DNA of 64,000 bases from NCBI GenBank assembly GCA_028284665.1, contig JANQRG010000018.1, positions 1-64,000 of the forward strand, given 5' to 3'. The notes under the pieces were generated by a model. It was not told the origin of the DNA. It worked only from the letters and a program-made list of their open reading frames with translations, and did not search any database. Positions 43,434 to 52,467 of the stretch are shown here, piece by piece. This stretch comes from Croceivirga sp. (GTDB taxonomy: Bacteria; Bacteroidota; Bacteroidia; Flavobacteriales; Flavobacteriaceae). Both the position numbers and the translations under genes were made by a program. The number at the start of each line of letters is the position of its first letter. Positions within the stretch are counted from its first letter, which is position 1.

Positions 43434-43805
43434 TTAGAACAATAATACTGAAAGGTAGGCCACTATACCAATCACTGCGGGTAATCCCTGGATGTAGAAT
43501 ATTTTTTTTGAAACTGAGATAGCACCGTATATTCCCGCTATGGCCACACACCCTAAAAAAAACAGGGCCACATAGATGGACCAGTTGGGATCTGTTATGA
43601 ATAATGACCAGATCAATCCGGCAGCAAGAAATCCGTTATAAAGTCCCTGATTCGCGGCCATGTTCTTGGTAGGTTCGAACAAGGGTTCGGGAAAGTTTTT
43701 GAACACCTTTTTACCACGGGTAGTCCAGGCAAACATTTCAAGCCACAGGAAGTACAAATGCAGGATAGCTACTAAAGCAGCAATAATTTTTCCAAAGATC
43801 AGCAT
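43434..43805 (-). CDS. DUF1304 domain membrane protein
   Basis: A 123-aa protein with four TM helices of the DUF1304 family, opening KIIAALVAILHLYFLWLEMF and continuing TTRGKKVF. The family has no firm function. It starts 2 bp from the stop of haaO, and the ALDH gene follows 70 bp later, so all three are likely one transcript. Confidence 0.82.
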   Translation of the reverse strand: MLIFGKIIAALVAILHLYFLWLEMFAWTTRGKKVFKNFPEPLFEPTKNMAANQGLYNGFLAAGLIWSLFITDPNWSIYVALFFLGCVAIAGIYGAISVSKKIFYIQGLPAVIGIVAYLSVLLF

Positions 43806-43806
43806 A

Positions 43807-44349
43807 TCACGAATTTTCTACTACAAAGCGTTTATCTACCGGCATCACCGTACCGCAGTTATTACAGGTTCGTAAGGCCTTAGAACCATAAAAATGACTA
43901 AAGTGACTGAAAAAGTCCTTTTCAATGTCATGAAGTGTGAAATAGACCTCGTGTAGTTTGTTATTGCAGTTGTCGCAGAACCAGAGAAGACCATCTTTTG
44001 CGTCTAAATGATCTCTTTTTCGCTCTATTACCAACCCTAGTGACCCCTCCTTACGTACTGGCGAGTGGGGGACTTTCGCAGGATGGAGATACATATCCCC
44101 GGGACCTAGTTCCATGGTCCTTTTTTGACCATTTTCCTGAATATGTACCTGAATATTCCCTTCCAGTTGGTAGAAGAGCTCTTCGGTCTCATTGTAATGA
44201 TAGTCTTTTCTGGCATTGGGCCCGGCCACTATCATTACAATATAATCGTCAGCAGCTTTGTAAAGGTTTTTGTTTCCTACAGGAGGCTTTAGGAGCTCAC
44301 GGTTTTCCGCTATCCATTGGGTCAAATTAAAGGGAGGCGCTATGGACAT
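43807..44349 (-). CDS. nbaC: 3-hydroxyanthranilate 3,4-dioxygenase
   Basis: A 180-aa cupin dioxygenase that opens the ring of 3-hydroxyanthranilate, a late step of the kynurenine pathway for tryptophan. Iron and substrate residues are visible in ARKDYHYNETEELFYQLEG (His, Glu) and VPHSPVRKEGSLGLVIERKR (His, Arg, Glu). The rubredoxin-like C-terminus has two CxxC pairs (WFCDNCNNK, RTCNNCGTVMP), as in bacterial HaaO. The rest of the pathway is not in the window. Confidence 0.95.
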   Translation of the reverse strand: MSIAPPFNLTQWIAENRELLKPPVGNKNLYKAADDYIVMIVAGPNARKDYHYNETEELFYQLEGNIQVHIQENGQKRTMELGPGDMYLHPAKVPHSPVRKEGSLGLVIERKRDHLDAKDGLLWFCDNCNNKLHEVYFTLHDIEKDFFSHFSHFYGSKALRTCNNCGTVMPVDKRFVVENS

Positions 44350-44439
44350 GCTTTTTGTTTTTTTAAAGGTACAAAAGCTTTCGTACTCATTAAAAGTTGT
44401 GGTTGCCCTTGAATGCCGATATAAAATTTGGTAAAGCCC

Positions 44440-44943
44440 TTACTTTCTAAAAAAGATCTGAGTGTAATAAGGATTTCCATTGGTATCCAGCGTGATGCTT
44501 AACGTAGAATGGGTAAAGTCCCCTTCAATAGTACTTTTATGCGCCGAACTTTCCAGCCATCCTTCCAGTGCTGTTTCAGCAGAGGTGTAATCTTTAGCTA
44601 CGTTTTCGGCCACAAAATTGGCTTGTAACTCCCTCGAAATTTTCGATGCCCTTTCCGCAAAACCCTCATGGCTTAGTTCTCCTTGAGAGATCATAAATTG
44701 ATTGTGAGCTTCTGCATATTCATACGCTTCTGCACTGAAAGTAAGGGGAGATAGTGCTCTGGATTGACGATAGTTGTTCAATAGATCAAATAGTGCTGCC
44801 TCTTCCGTTGTTAGTGAAAAGGAATTATCTACTTTTCCGGCTTGTTCAAGCTGAAAAGTCTCTTCTTCTTCCGCCACCGGGTTGGAATCACAAGAAATAG
44901 TCAAGGCTGCTAAAAGCAGCACAAAAGGGGGGATCATTTTCAT
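44440..44943 (-). CDS. CAP/SCP superfamily lipoprotein
   Basis: A 167-aa lipoprotein (signal to about 18, lipobox ending in ISC) with a CAP domain (about residues 50-165). The segments LLNNYRQSRALSPLTFSAEA, EAHNQFMISQGELSHEGFAE and TAETALEGWLESSAHKSTI match SCP/PR-1-like proteins, which bind peptides or lipids in the envelope. A 259-bp gap to the cvpA gene upstream on the same strand holds no clear gene. A small palindrome, ACCAAA-N5-TTTGGT, sits just before its start. Confidence 0.85.
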   Translation of the reverse strand: MKMIPPFVLLLAALTISCDSNPVAEEEETFQLEQAGKVDNSFSLTTEEAALFDLLNNYRQSRALSPLTFSAEAYEYAEAHNQFMISQGELSHEGFAERASKISRELQANFVAENVAKDYTSAETALEGWLESSAHKSTIEGDFTHSTLSITLDTNGNPYYTQIFFRK

Positions 44944-45202
44944 TTTCTACCAAATTGATTTTGGTATTAGTGTCTCATTTCATTCTCAGTGCTAAAACTA
45001 GAACCGGAAAAAGACTACACCTGAGTTTCTCCATAAGTGCGGTTATTTATTCGATAAGCCGCAAAAACGGGCAACATCAGGGGAACTTTACAAAAAGTAA
45101 CGATTTGTTTTATCGAAAAAAAGGGACAGTTCATAGAACAAAGTGCCGGGAAATAGCAATTGCCTTGAAACGAAGGAATATCCAGAGTAACCTTACTCCT
45201 TC

Positions 45203-45715
45203 TTATAACTTCGCTTCCAAGGTATCGTCACTTTCAGAAGTAAGGACCAAACTAAAAACGAAGCCTCCGATATCCCGTATTGGGGCATATAACACAGATG
45301 TGTTGATGATTTTACTATTATTCGGGCGCAACGATGTTGTTGCTTTTTCGAAAAAGATCAATAATGCGCCAAGAATGACGGCCACCTTTACCACCCCAAA
45401 AATGCCACCGGCTATTTTATTTAACAATCCTAGCATAGCAAAATCCGCTACTTTAGTTAGCAATTTGCCTGAGAAATGGACTAATAACACAATGGCAATA
45501 AACGTAATGAGAAAAGCTGCAATTTTGATGTAGTGTGCCTCCCAATCCATTTGTTCCGAGAGATAATCCCCGGCAATATAAGAGAAGTGAATGGCGCCGT
45601 AAATCCCCGCAATTAAGGCTACAAGACCTGCCAGTTCCACAAAAAGCCCATTCTTCAATCCTTTATAAAGGCCCCATATCAGCATGAGCCCCAATACTAT
45701 GTCCAGAAAATTCAT
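45203..45715 (-). CDS. cvpA: CvpA family membrane protein
   Basis: A 170-aa membrane protein with four TM helices in the CvpA order: FLDIVLGLMLIWGLYKGLKN, then VELAGLVALIAGIYGAI, IAAFLITFIAIVLLVH and GGIFGVVKVAVILGALLIF. CvpA affects colicin V secretion in E. coli and envelope stability elsewhere, with no settled mechanism. A -7 box lies about 15 bp before the start. Confidence 0.88.
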   Translation of the reverse strand: MNFLDIVLGLMLIWGLYKGLKNGLFVELAGLVALIAGIYGAIHFSYIAGDYLSEQMDWEAHYIKIAAFLITFIAIVLLVHFSGKLLTKVADFAMLGLLNKIAGGIFGVVKVAVILGALLIFFEKATTSLRPNNSKIINTSVLYAPIRDIGGFVFSLVLTSESDDTLEAKL

Positions 45716-45729
45716 TGTCCCGATTTTGA

Positions 45730-45737
45730 CAAATATA
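45730..45737 (-). promoter_or_regulatory. -7 box for cvpA (TATATTTG on the minus strand)
   Basis: An exact TAnnTTTG match. Transcription would start near 45723, giving a leader of about 8 nt before the cvpA ATG at 45715. Confidence 0.5.
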
Positions 45738-45815
45738 CAGTGTGACTATTTGTTTACGAGAACTTTGAACAAATTGCATGGTATGAGAGAACCTTTTAGT
45801 TCTTGAAAAGCACCG

Positions 45816-45823
45816 TAACTTTG
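45816..45823 (+). promoter_or_regulatory. -7 box of a leaderless transcript (TAACTTTG)
   Basis: The octamer ends 6 bp before the ATG at 45829, so transcription should begin at or next to the start codon. This is the clearest case of predicted leaderless expression here. Confidence 0.55.
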
Positions 45824-45828
45824 CGGTA

Positions 45829-46185
45829 ATGGCTCGGGATATTGTTTTAAAAGAACGTTGGCTAACACTGGTTAATAAACTATCCAGTCAGTTTTCCGAT
45901 GGAGATCCGCTGGATGTTGAGGGAATTATCTACCTGGTGGGGGTGCAGGAATTGGGGCAATTGCACAGGAGTTTTAAGAAAGATGAAAAAGTAAATCTGA
46001 TGCATGTGGCTATCTGCAGGCTTCTTGAGCCCTATGGCTTTTATGAATTTGATTTTTTTGACGATGACGGCTGGCCGCATTACAAGGTGAAGGAAACTTT
46101 GCCCACCCTTCAAGCTGGGGAGCAAAGCATACTTATGAAGGAAGCCTTGGTGAACTACTTTCTGGAAAAGGAATACATTGATTAA
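45829..46185 (+). CDS. Conserved small protein, unknown function
   Basis: A 118-aa acidic soluble protein with aromatic-rich FYEFDFFDDDGWPHYKVKE near its middle and no known domain. Its stop overlaps the next start by 1 nt (TAATG), so it is translationally coupled to the monooxygenase-like gene. Both may form a two-gene unit from the leaderless promoter. Confidence 0.72.
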   Translation: MARDIVLKERWLTLVNKLSSQFSDGDPLDVEGIIYLVGVQELGQLHRSFKKDEKVNLMHVAICRLLEPYGFYEFDFFDDDGWPHYKVKETLPTLQAGEQSILMKEALVNYFLEKEYID

Positions 46186-46499
46186 TGAAACCAAAACCTC
46201 CCTACTATGCTGTAATCTTTACCAGCACCAGAACTTCGGAAGATGATCAGGGATACGCTAACATGGCCCAGGCAATGGAGGATTTGGCCCGCACACAGCC
46301 CGGCTTCATAGATTTTGAAAGTGCGCGGGACGGATTGGGCATATCCATAAGTTATTGGGATAGCTTGGAGGCCATTGCCCTATGGAAGCAAAAAACGGAA
46401 CACGTATGGGCCCAGCAGCAAGGCAGAGAATTATGGTATTCCTGGTACAAAATTCGGGTATGCCGGGTGGAACGGGAATATGAGTTTAGAAGGCCTTAA
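46185..46499 (+). CDS. Antibiotic biosynthesis monooxygenase (ABM)-domain protein
   Basis: A 104-aa dimeric alpha/beta-barrel protein of the ABM family: VIFTSTRTSEDDQGYANMA, then GFIDFESARDGLGISISYWD and WKQKTEHVWAQQQGRELWYS. These proteins may oxidise quinones or degrade haem or other compounds, but many have no known activity. It is coupled to the gene before it. Confidence 0.85.
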   Translation: MKPKPPYYAVIFTSTRTSEDDQGYANMAQAMEDLARTQPGFIDFESARDGLGISISYWDSLEAIALWKQKTEHVWAQQQGRELWYSWYKIRVCRVEREYEFRRP

Positions 46500-46503
46500 T
46501 TTT

Positions 46504-46534
46504 TTGGGATTGGTTGCTCAATCTCGTATTTTTA
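46504..46534 (+). promoter_or_regulatory. Promoter of glpD
   Basis: TTG (46504-46506), a 20-bp spacer and TATTTTTA (46527-46534, one mismatch to TAnnTTTG) give a start near 46541 and an 18-nt leader before the ATG at 46559. Confidence 0.6.
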
Positions 46535-46558
46535 ACGTCCAAAAAATTGCGCCATATC

Positions 46559-48232
46559 ATGAAAACAGCCACACCGTTTTCGAACCTCAACCGTAAAGAT
46601 TTTCTAAAACAACTTGCTGAGGATAAATTTGACCTCATTGTCATAGGAGGAGGGATCACCGGTGGAGGTATAGCCCTGGACGCTGCCTCCCGGGGATTGA
46701 AGGTAGCCCTTCTGGAGAAAGGGGACTTTGCTTCCGGGACAAGCAGTAAGTCCACAAAACTAATACATGGAGGGCTTCGCTATTTAAAGCAATTTGATTT
46801 TTGGTTGGTAAAAGAAGTGGGTTCCGAACGGGCAATCGTACACAAACTGGCACCCCATTTGGTATTGCCGGAAAAGATGCTACTGCCCTTAATTGAGGGG
46901 GGGTCCTATGGGAAATGGCTCACTAGTATTGGACTGAAGGTATATGACATCCTGGCCCAGGTAACTGGCGATGACAAACGGAAGATGCTTGATAAAAAGG
47001 AAGCGTTAAAACTGGAGCCACTTTTGCCCAAAAAGATCTTAAATGGCGCAGGATATTACGCGGAATACAGAACGGATGATGCGCGTTTAACCATTGAAAA
47101 TATAAAAAAGAGCAGGGAGTTTGGCGCAATAGCTTTGAACTACACCGCGGTAACCGATTTTATATATGAACAAGATCAGGTGGCCGGAGTAGTCGTAAAA
47201 GATGTTCCTTCAGGAGAGCAAATTACCGTACATTCCAAATATGTTATTAGTGCTGCAGGGCCGTGGGTGGATGAATTGCGTTCGGTAAACAACTCGAAAA
47301 AGGGAAAACGCCTTCATCTTACCAAAGGGGTGCACCTTGTGTTCCCTTATGAGAAACTTCCGGTAAAACAATCTGTATACTTCGATATCCCGGACGGCCG
47401 TATGATGTTTGCTATTCCAAGAGGTAAGATCACCTACATAGGGACCACAGACACGAATTACAATTTAGATAAGGATGATATAAGAACAGACCTGGCGGAT
47501 GCGATCTATCTTATCTCAGCGGTAAACAATATGTTCCCGGATATCCACTTGGAAATGGATGACATTATTTCTTCCTGGGCGGGCTTGCGGCCTTTGATCC
47601 ACGAAGAAGGAAAATCGGCCTCCGAGTTATCCCGAAAAGATGAGATCTTTACCTCAGACACAGGGCTTATTAGTATTGCAGGAGGCAAATTGACAGGCTA
47701 TCGGAAAATGGCAGAACGGGTGGTGAATCGGATTACGAAAAAAATGGAAGAAGAACACGAGATAGAAGTCAAGGAATGTTATACCGATACCATACCCTTA
47801 TGCGGAAACGAGTTTAAAAAGTCGAAGCATGTTAACAAATATATTGGTGAAGTGCATGGCAGGATTAAGGAAGACGGATTTTCCAAATACGATGCCTGGT
47901 ATCTGGTCACCAATTATGGGAAACAGGCAGAAACCATTCTCAATACCTACAATAGCTTTAAAAATAAAGAGGCACATCTCCGTATGCTTCGGGCAGAACT
48001 CCAATTTGGCATCGAAAACGAAATGGTGTTGAATCCTATGGACTTTTTCATTCGAAGGACGGGTCGTTTGTATTTTGATATCGAAAGCATACGCAGTTAC
48101 CTTAAACCCGTACTTGAAGATTTTAGGAAAGCCTTTGGCTATAGTGAAGGACAGCTATTGGAGTTCAAAGAAAAGATGGAAGAGGAACTTGAGGTACACT
48201 CGAATTTCTCCTTGGAACGCGAGCACGTTTAA
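46559..48232 (+). CDS. glpD: Glycerol-3-phosphate dehydrogenase/oxidase (FAD)
   Basis: GlpD oxidises glycerol-3-phosphate to DHAP and passes electrons to the quinone pool at the inner membrane. The FAD-binding FDLIVIGGGITGGGIALD, the signature TSSKSTKLIHGGLRYLKQ and the C-terminal helical domain are all present in a 557-aa protein. The ATG at 46559 (MKTATPFSNLNRKDF) is used; the frame from 46514 begins inside the promoter. The convergent gpsA makes the same metabolite in the other direction. Confidence 0.95.
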   Translation: MKTATPFSNLNRKDFLKQLAEDKFDLIVIGGGITGGGIALDAASRGLKVALLEKGDFASGTSSKSTKLIHGGLRYLKQFDFWLVKEVGSERAIVHKLAPHLVLPEKMLLPLIEGGSYGKWLTSIGLKVYDILAQVTGDDKRKMLDKKEALKLEPLLPKKILNGAGYYAEYRTDDARLTIENIKKSREFGAIALNYTAVTDFIYEQDQVAGVVVKDVPSGEQITVHSKYVISAAGPWVDELRSVNNSKKGKRLHLTKGVHLVFPYEKLPVKQSVYFDIPDGRMMFAIPRGKITYIGTTDTNYNLDKDDIRTDLADAIYLISAVNNMFPDIHLEMDDIISSWAGLRPLIHEEGKSASELSRKDEIFTSDTGLISIAGGKLTGYRKMAERVVNRITKKMEEEHEIEVKECYTDTIPLCGNEFKKSKHVNKYIGEVHGRIKEDGFSKYDAWYLVTNYGKQAETILNTYNSFKNKEAHLRMLRAELQFGIENEMVLNPMDFFIRRTGRLYFDIESIRSYLKPVLEDFRKAFGYSEGQLLEFKEKMEEELEVHSNFSLEREHV

Positions 48233-48259
48233 TGGGCAAAAAGGGGTTGAATTCGGATA

Positions 48260-49264
48260 TTAGTCCAATTTCTCTGTTAGTTTTTCAAAAGTTTTCTTGG
48301 GGTCCTTTCCCTGGTACAAAATGGTGTAGACTGCGTTGATAATAGGGATTTTGGTTTTCTTGTTGAGTTGCTCCATGAGCAAATAAGCGCTTTTGGTTGC
48401 GTAATACCCTTCTGCCACCATGGTCATCTCCATCATTGCACTCTTAACCGTATACCCTTTTCCTATCATATTTCCGAACATACGGTTCCTGCTAAAGATG
48501 GAATACCCCGTAACGAGCAAATCCCCCAGATAGGCAGAATTATTGATGTTGCGCTTCATTTTGTGGACACGGTCAATAAATCGTTTCATTTCCCGTATGG
48601 CATTGCTCATGAGTACACTTTGAAAATTGTCACCATATCCCAGGCCATGGGCCATACCAGCGGCTATGGCATAAATATTCTTAAGCATAGCGGCGTATTC
48701 GGTTCCAATAATGTCGTCTGAAATTTTGACCTTGATAAAATGATTTTTCAAGTACGTTCCCATGAGGGCGGCCTTTTTTTCGTCTGAACAGGCAACCGTT
48801 AAATACGAAAGGCGCTCCATAGCCACCTCTTCTGCATGGCATGGCCCTGTTATAACCCCAATGTTTTCATAAGGGATATTGTAGTGATCATGGAAATGTT
48901 CTCCTACAATCTGGCCAGACTCCGGAACAATACCCTTAATGGCGGAGAAGATTGTTTTGTCCTTGAGTGCTACCGTCAAGTTTTCCAATTCCTTTTCCAG
49001 AAAGGCAGAGGGGATCACAAAAAGTAATACATCTGCTTTTGAAACCGCATCATCAATGGTATTCGTAAGATGTAGGCGAGTGGTGTCCAGGCTAACTGAA
49101 CTAAGGTAATTAGGATTATTTCCAGCATGCTTAATATGCTCCAATGCGTAGACACTACGCATATACCAATGCACTTCATCAAGATGTTCCGTCAAAAGCT
49201 TTACCAAAGCTGTGGCCCAACTTCCGCCACCTAAAACCGCGATTTTCAAAATATAAGAATCCAA
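48260..49264 (-). CDS. gpsA: NAD(P)H-dependent glycerol-3-phosphate dehydrogenase
   Basis: GpsA makes sn-glycerol-3-phosphate from DHAP for phospholipid synthesis. The Rossmann start KIAVLGGGSWATALVKLL and the catalytic region TEYAAMLKNIYAIAAGMAHG are clear, and 334 aa is normal. There is no ATG at the N-terminus: the start is TTG, either at 49264 or at 49249 (which would begin directly at KIAVLGGG). A good -7 box (49278-49285, minus) lies upstream. Confidence 0.94.
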   Translation of the reverse strand: MDSYILKIAVLGGGSWATALVKLLTEHLDEVHWYMRSVYALEHIKHAGNNPNYLSSVSLDTTRLHLTNTIDDAVSKADVLLFVIPSAFLEKELENLTVALKDKTIFSAIKGIVPESGQIVGEHFHDHYNIPYENIGVITGPCHAEEVAMERLSYLTVACSDEKKAALMGTYLKNHFIKVKISDDIIGTEYAAMLKNIYAIAAGMAHGLGYGDNFQSVLMSNAIREMKRFIDRVHKMKRNINNSAYLGDLLVTGYSIFSRNRMFGNMIGKGYTVKSAMMEMTMVAEGYYATKSAYLLMEQLNKKTKIPIINAVYTILYQGKDPKKTFEKLTEKLD

Positions 49265-49277
49265 AAAGTTGCAGCAC

Positions 49278-49285
49278 CAAAAGTA
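49278..49285 (-). promoter_or_regulatory. -7 box for gpsA (TACTTTTG on the minus strand)
   Basis: An exact TAnnTTTG match, with a start predicted near 49271, 7 nt before the TTG at 49264 and 22 nt before the TTG at 49249. The spacing favours the later TTG as the true start. No clear -33 element. Confidence 0.45.
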
Positions 49286-49387
49286 TATAAATTCATTTTT
49301 TAACTGTTAAGCACTGATTATCATAACATTATGAATATGGCATGATGCTTGGTTAGTTATAGATATAATCAAGTAAAACCAAAATAT

Positions 49388-50311
49388 ATGAAAGCGAAGA
49401 AACTACTTTTTGGAATATTAGGTATTGGATTTTTGGCTAGTTCTTGTTATACGGAAGTAGTCCTGGAAGATGAATTTATTGTAGAATCTGCTTTCAATAC
49501 GGATCTGGCACTCCAGTCCTACGATCTTTGGTATGTGGACATTAATGCCACCAGGGGGAATGGAGAAATTCCTTTTTTGCAGCAGGCATTCACTATCTCA
49601 TTTGTTGACGGGATTGTTTTTGCCAACAACAATATTGTGGGCCTTGGGAAGACCGGGAGTGGCTTTGGGATAGCTGTTGGGGTGTATGATACGTTTAATG
49701 GGATAGTGGATATTGATCATGATCTCGACGGTTTCTGGGGTTTTGAGGTATACGCTGTGAGTCCTAATGTCCTGGAGTTGTACAACAACCGCACGAATAC
49801 TTCCTATTTCTTAAATGGCTACCAACGCGGAAATTTCGATTATGATCGTTTGTTCTATGAAAATATTGATCTGTTGTTGCAGGAATTTGAAGCCTGGGAA
49901 AAAACCTTTACCAGTGCTGAAGGTGCGGTAAACGAGTTTGATGAAGAGAACTTTCTTTACTTTTTTGGGAATGGCGGAAGGAGTTTTCAATCATCTGTGG
50001 ACCCGGTGGGGACCTCTATTGCTAAACTCCAGTGGGATTATCAGGGGAACTATGCCATTTTTGACACAAACGATGAAACGCTCAAAACTTTAACACTGGA
50101 TTATGACTACATGGGCAATGATTACTTTGAGCTTTACGTTATTGATGATAGTACCATAGAACTCTATCATGTGGCTAGTGGTACGGTATATGAATTTATG
50201 GGAAGAGGATTTTTGCAGTTTTTGAAAGGAAAAGAAAAAGAAGTCGAAAGGAAAAAACGCATTAAATCAACGAACGCTAAAATGCCGGTATCCCGTAAAC
50301 GAAAATTGTAA
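49388..50311 (+). CDS. Secreted lipoprotein, unknown function
   Basis: A 307-aa lipoprotein (signal to about 19, lipobox ending in LASSC). The ATG at 49388 is preferred because it puts the signal peptide at the N-terminus; an earlier frame from 49349 adds 13 residues. The mature part is acidic and aromatic, with two related beta-rich halves (compare DGFWGFEVYAVSPNVLELYN and NDYFELYVIDDSTIELYHVA), so it may hold two copies of one domain. The tail is basic. No family recognised. Confidence 0.7.
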   Translation: MKAKKLLFGILGIGFLASSCYTEVVLEDEFIVESAFNTDLALQSYDLWYVDINATRGNGEIPFLQQAFTISFVDGIVFANNNIVGLGKTGSGFGIAVGVYDTFNGIVDIDHDLDGFWGFEVYAVSPNVLELYNNRTNTSYFLNGYQRGNFDYDRLFYENIDLLLQEFEAWEKTFTSAEGAVNEFDEENFLYFFGNGGRSFQSSVDPVGTSIAKLQWDYQGNYAIFDTNDETLKTLTLDYDYMGNDYFELYVIDDSTIELYHVASGTVYEFMGRGFLQFLKGKEKEVERKKRIKSTNAKMPVSRKRKL

Positions 50312-50366
50312 GGAAATATAGTGTTCATCGACTATATAAATGTTTTTTGGTTGGTTATTTAGTTAG

Positions 50367-50406
50367 AAATCGCCCTGTAGCGTTCTTGCACGGGGCGATT
50401 TTTTTT
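50367..50406 (+). terminator. Intrinsic terminator after the lipoprotein gene
   Basis: Stem AAATCGCCC (50367-50375) with GGGCGATTT (50393-50401), then a T-run to 50406. Confidence 0.85.
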
Positions 50407-50429
50407 ATGGAATAAAACAGTTCCCTGAA

Positions 50430-51308
50430 TTACCCGTGGTGGATTTCTCCTTTTTCTTCGTTCTTGATCTTTTTAAGATATGTTGAAGGATTTTCCCCGG
50501 TCACTTTCTTAAAGACCCTGGTGAAATACGAAAGACTTTCAAATCCGGATTCATAGAAGGTTTCGTTGATGTTTTTCCCCGAAAGCAATAATCGTTTCGC
50601 CTGAGTAATTCTATATTGATTTAGAAAAGTGGTGAAGGTGGTTCCGGTAACATTTTTAAAATACCTGCAAAAGGCCTCATTCCCCAAATTCAACAAACCG
50701 GCAACTTCGGTAACCGTAATTTTTCGGGTATAGTTCTCACTTACAAAAGCATAGACCGTTTGTAATCGCAATTGCCTACTTTTAAGTTTATCGCTTAAAA
50801 TAGGGTAGTTATGCAAGAGTTCATAGTTAGCAGGATCTGTTTCCGACAGGAGTTTCATGATCCGTAATACCTCTAAAAACCGATCAAAGCTATCCATGGC
50901 ATGTAATTGTTTCATGCGCTTACCGATCTCCTCTTTTATTTCCCCGTGAAAGGCGATACCATACTGTGATCTTTTCAATAATGGTGAAACCGCAGAAAGC
51001 TCATCAATATGATCCAGGACATTGGCATCAAAAGAGGGAGCAATATGTAAGACTTCTTTCCGATACTTGCCCTTTATACCATAATCAAAATTTAAATGGG
51101 GAATATAGCTGCCAATTAATACCAGGTCACTTTGCTGAAACCTGGATATATGTTCCCCAACATGCCGAGTCCCATCTGCACCTTCTATATAGACCAATTC
51201 ATATTCAGGATGAAAGTGCCAAAAGAAAAGATCGTTCAACTTAGGGTTATGCAGTAACCGAAATGAACTTTTCTGATCGGATCGGATGTTCTCTAGTTGG
51301 ACTTTCAT
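50430..51308 (-). CDS. AraC family regulator with N-terminal cupin domain
   Basis: A 292-aa regulator. The N-terminal cupin (about 15-90, including FFWHFHPEYELVYIEGADGT) senses a small ligand, often a sugar. The C-terminal AraC domain has both HTH units (KITVTEVAGLLNLGNEAFCR, then NINETFYESGFESLSYFTRV and NPSTYLKK). It is divergent from the phytanoyl-CoA-type dioxygenase, its likely target. Confidence 0.9.
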   Translation of the reverse strand: MKVQLENIRSDQKSSFRLLHNPKLNDLFFWHFHPEYELVYIEGADGTRHVGEHISRFQQSDLVLIGSYIPHLNFDYGIKGKYRKEVLHIAPSFDANVLDHIDELSAVSPLLKRSQYGIAFHGEIKEEIGKRMKQLHAMDSFDRFLEVLRIMKLLSETDPANYELLHNYPILSDKLKSRQLRLQTVYAFVSENYTRKITVTEVAGLLNLGNEAFCRYFKNVTGTTFTTFLNQYRITQAKRLLLSGKNINETFYESGFESLSYFTRVFKKVTGENPSTYLKKIKNEEKGEIHHG

Positions 51309-51385
51309 TTGAATTAAAATAACTTAAAAAGTGTTTTTTTAGGCATAAAATATCAATATAGTGAAAATATCTATCAAAATACTGC

Positions 51386-51416
51386 TTGAAATCATCTTAT
51401 GACACTGCTAGTTTTG
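51386..51416 (+). promoter_or_regulatory. Promoter of the dioxygenase gene
   Basis: TTG (51386-51388), a 20-bp spacer and TAGTTTTG (51409-51416) are both exact. The start is predicted near 51423, about 19 nt before the ATG at 51442. It lies in the divergent gap with the AraC gene. Confidence 0.7.
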
Positions 51417-51441
51417 AACCTGTTAACTAAAAATTAGAGGT

Positions 51442-52413
51442 ATGAAGCAAGACGTAAACTTAGAAATGGCCAATCAGGCTCATGAGGAAATCCCCGGGAA
51501 TCCTTCAACAGCTACAAGCAGCAAGCAAAAGCTAAATGATAGAGCAAATGGAGTCCCACTAAGGGTAATGTCTGAAGAAGACTGGAAGTTTTGGATACAC
51601 AACGGTTATATCGTTATTAAGAACGCGATCTCCAGAGAACAAGCACAAAGGACTGCAGAATTTTTATGGGAATTTGATGAAAAAGATCCTAACGATCCAG
51701 AGACCTGGTATGCTCCACCCAGGGCAGCAATGAAAATGAAAGAGTTAACCGGAACTGGGATGGTAGAGGTCTACAATAATCAACATTTATGGAACAATCG
51801 CCAGGAACAGCGGGTGTATGATGCCTTTGTAGACATTTGGGGCACTGAAAAATTATGGGTTACTATTGATAGGGCTAATCTCAATTTTCCAAATAGGCCA
51901 GGTCATGAAAAGAAAGGATTTATCCATTGGGATTATGATCCGGAAACCCGACCCCAAAATGTACAAGGGGTATTGGCCCTGGCCGATCAAACTGACGAAA
52001 ACATGGGAGGATTTCAATGCATCCCCTGGCTGTATCGCAACTATGATACCTGGAAACTAAGCCAACCTGAAGATCGGGACCACTTTCAACCCGACATTAC
52101 GGGACTGGAGGACAAAATCGTAAAAGTGCCTTTAGAAGCGGGAGATCTATTGATTTTCAATAGTACGCAACCGCATGGAATACGCCCTAACAAATCCGGA
52201 AATAAAGTACGAATAGCACAGTATATTTCTATGATGCCTGCAGAAGAGGACAATGAAGCGCTTCGCGACTGGCGCGTTCACTCCTGGAAAAATCGAGTAG
52301 CTCCGGAAGGCTATGCTTTTCCCGGAGATCCCAGAAATTGGGAGCGGGATAAATATGATACTGCCAAACTAACAGCATTGGGAGAGCGGCTATTAGGATT
52401 AAAAAACTGGTAA
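51442..52413 (+). CDS. Phytanoyl-CoA dioxygenase family protein
   Basis: A 323-aa Fe(II)/2-oxoglutarate dioxygenase. The iron triad is visible: HxD in KGFIHWDYDPETR, and the distal His in NSTQPHGIRPNKS, with the 2-oxoglutarate arginine in KVRIAQYI. Members hydroxylate phytanoyl-CoA, ectoine or other small molecules; the substrate here is unknown and no ectoine genes are nearby. It has its own promoter and a divergent AraC/cupin regulator. Confidence 0.88.
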   Translation: MKQDVNLEMANQAHEEIPGNPSTATSSKQKLNDRANGVPLRVMSEEDWKFWIHNGYIVIKNAISREQAQRTAEFLWEFDEKDPNDPETWYAPPRAAMKMKELTGTGMVEVYNNQHLWNNRQEQRVYDAFVDIWGTEKLWVTIDRANLNFPNRPGHEKKGFIHWDYDPETRPQNVQGVLALADQTDENMGGFQCIPWLYRNYDTWKLSQPEDRDHFQPDITGLEDKIVKVPLEAGDLLIFNSTQPHGIRPNKSGNKVRIAQYISMMPAEEDNEALRDWRVHSWKNRVAPEGYAFPGDPRNWERDKYDTAKLTALGERLLGLKNW

Positions 52414-52434
52414 GATTGGCAAATCTTTAAAAAT

Positions 52435-52454
52435 AGCAGATTTTCTAGTCTGCT
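52435..52454. repeat. Inverted repeat in the dioxygenase-SulP gap
   Basis: AGCAGA-N8-TCTGCT. It is not followed by a T-run, so it is not a clear terminator. It may be an operator or a weak stem. Confidence 0.35.
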
Positions 52455-52467
52455 TGGGGAATAATGG

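Noticed and set aside
44955..45533. 192-codon plus-strand frame
   Set aside because: It runs antisense to cvpA and into the gap; composition is not protein-like.
49349..49387. Earlier start for the lipoprotein gene
   Set aside because: The ATG at 49388 puts the lipoprotein signal at the N-terminus, as needed.
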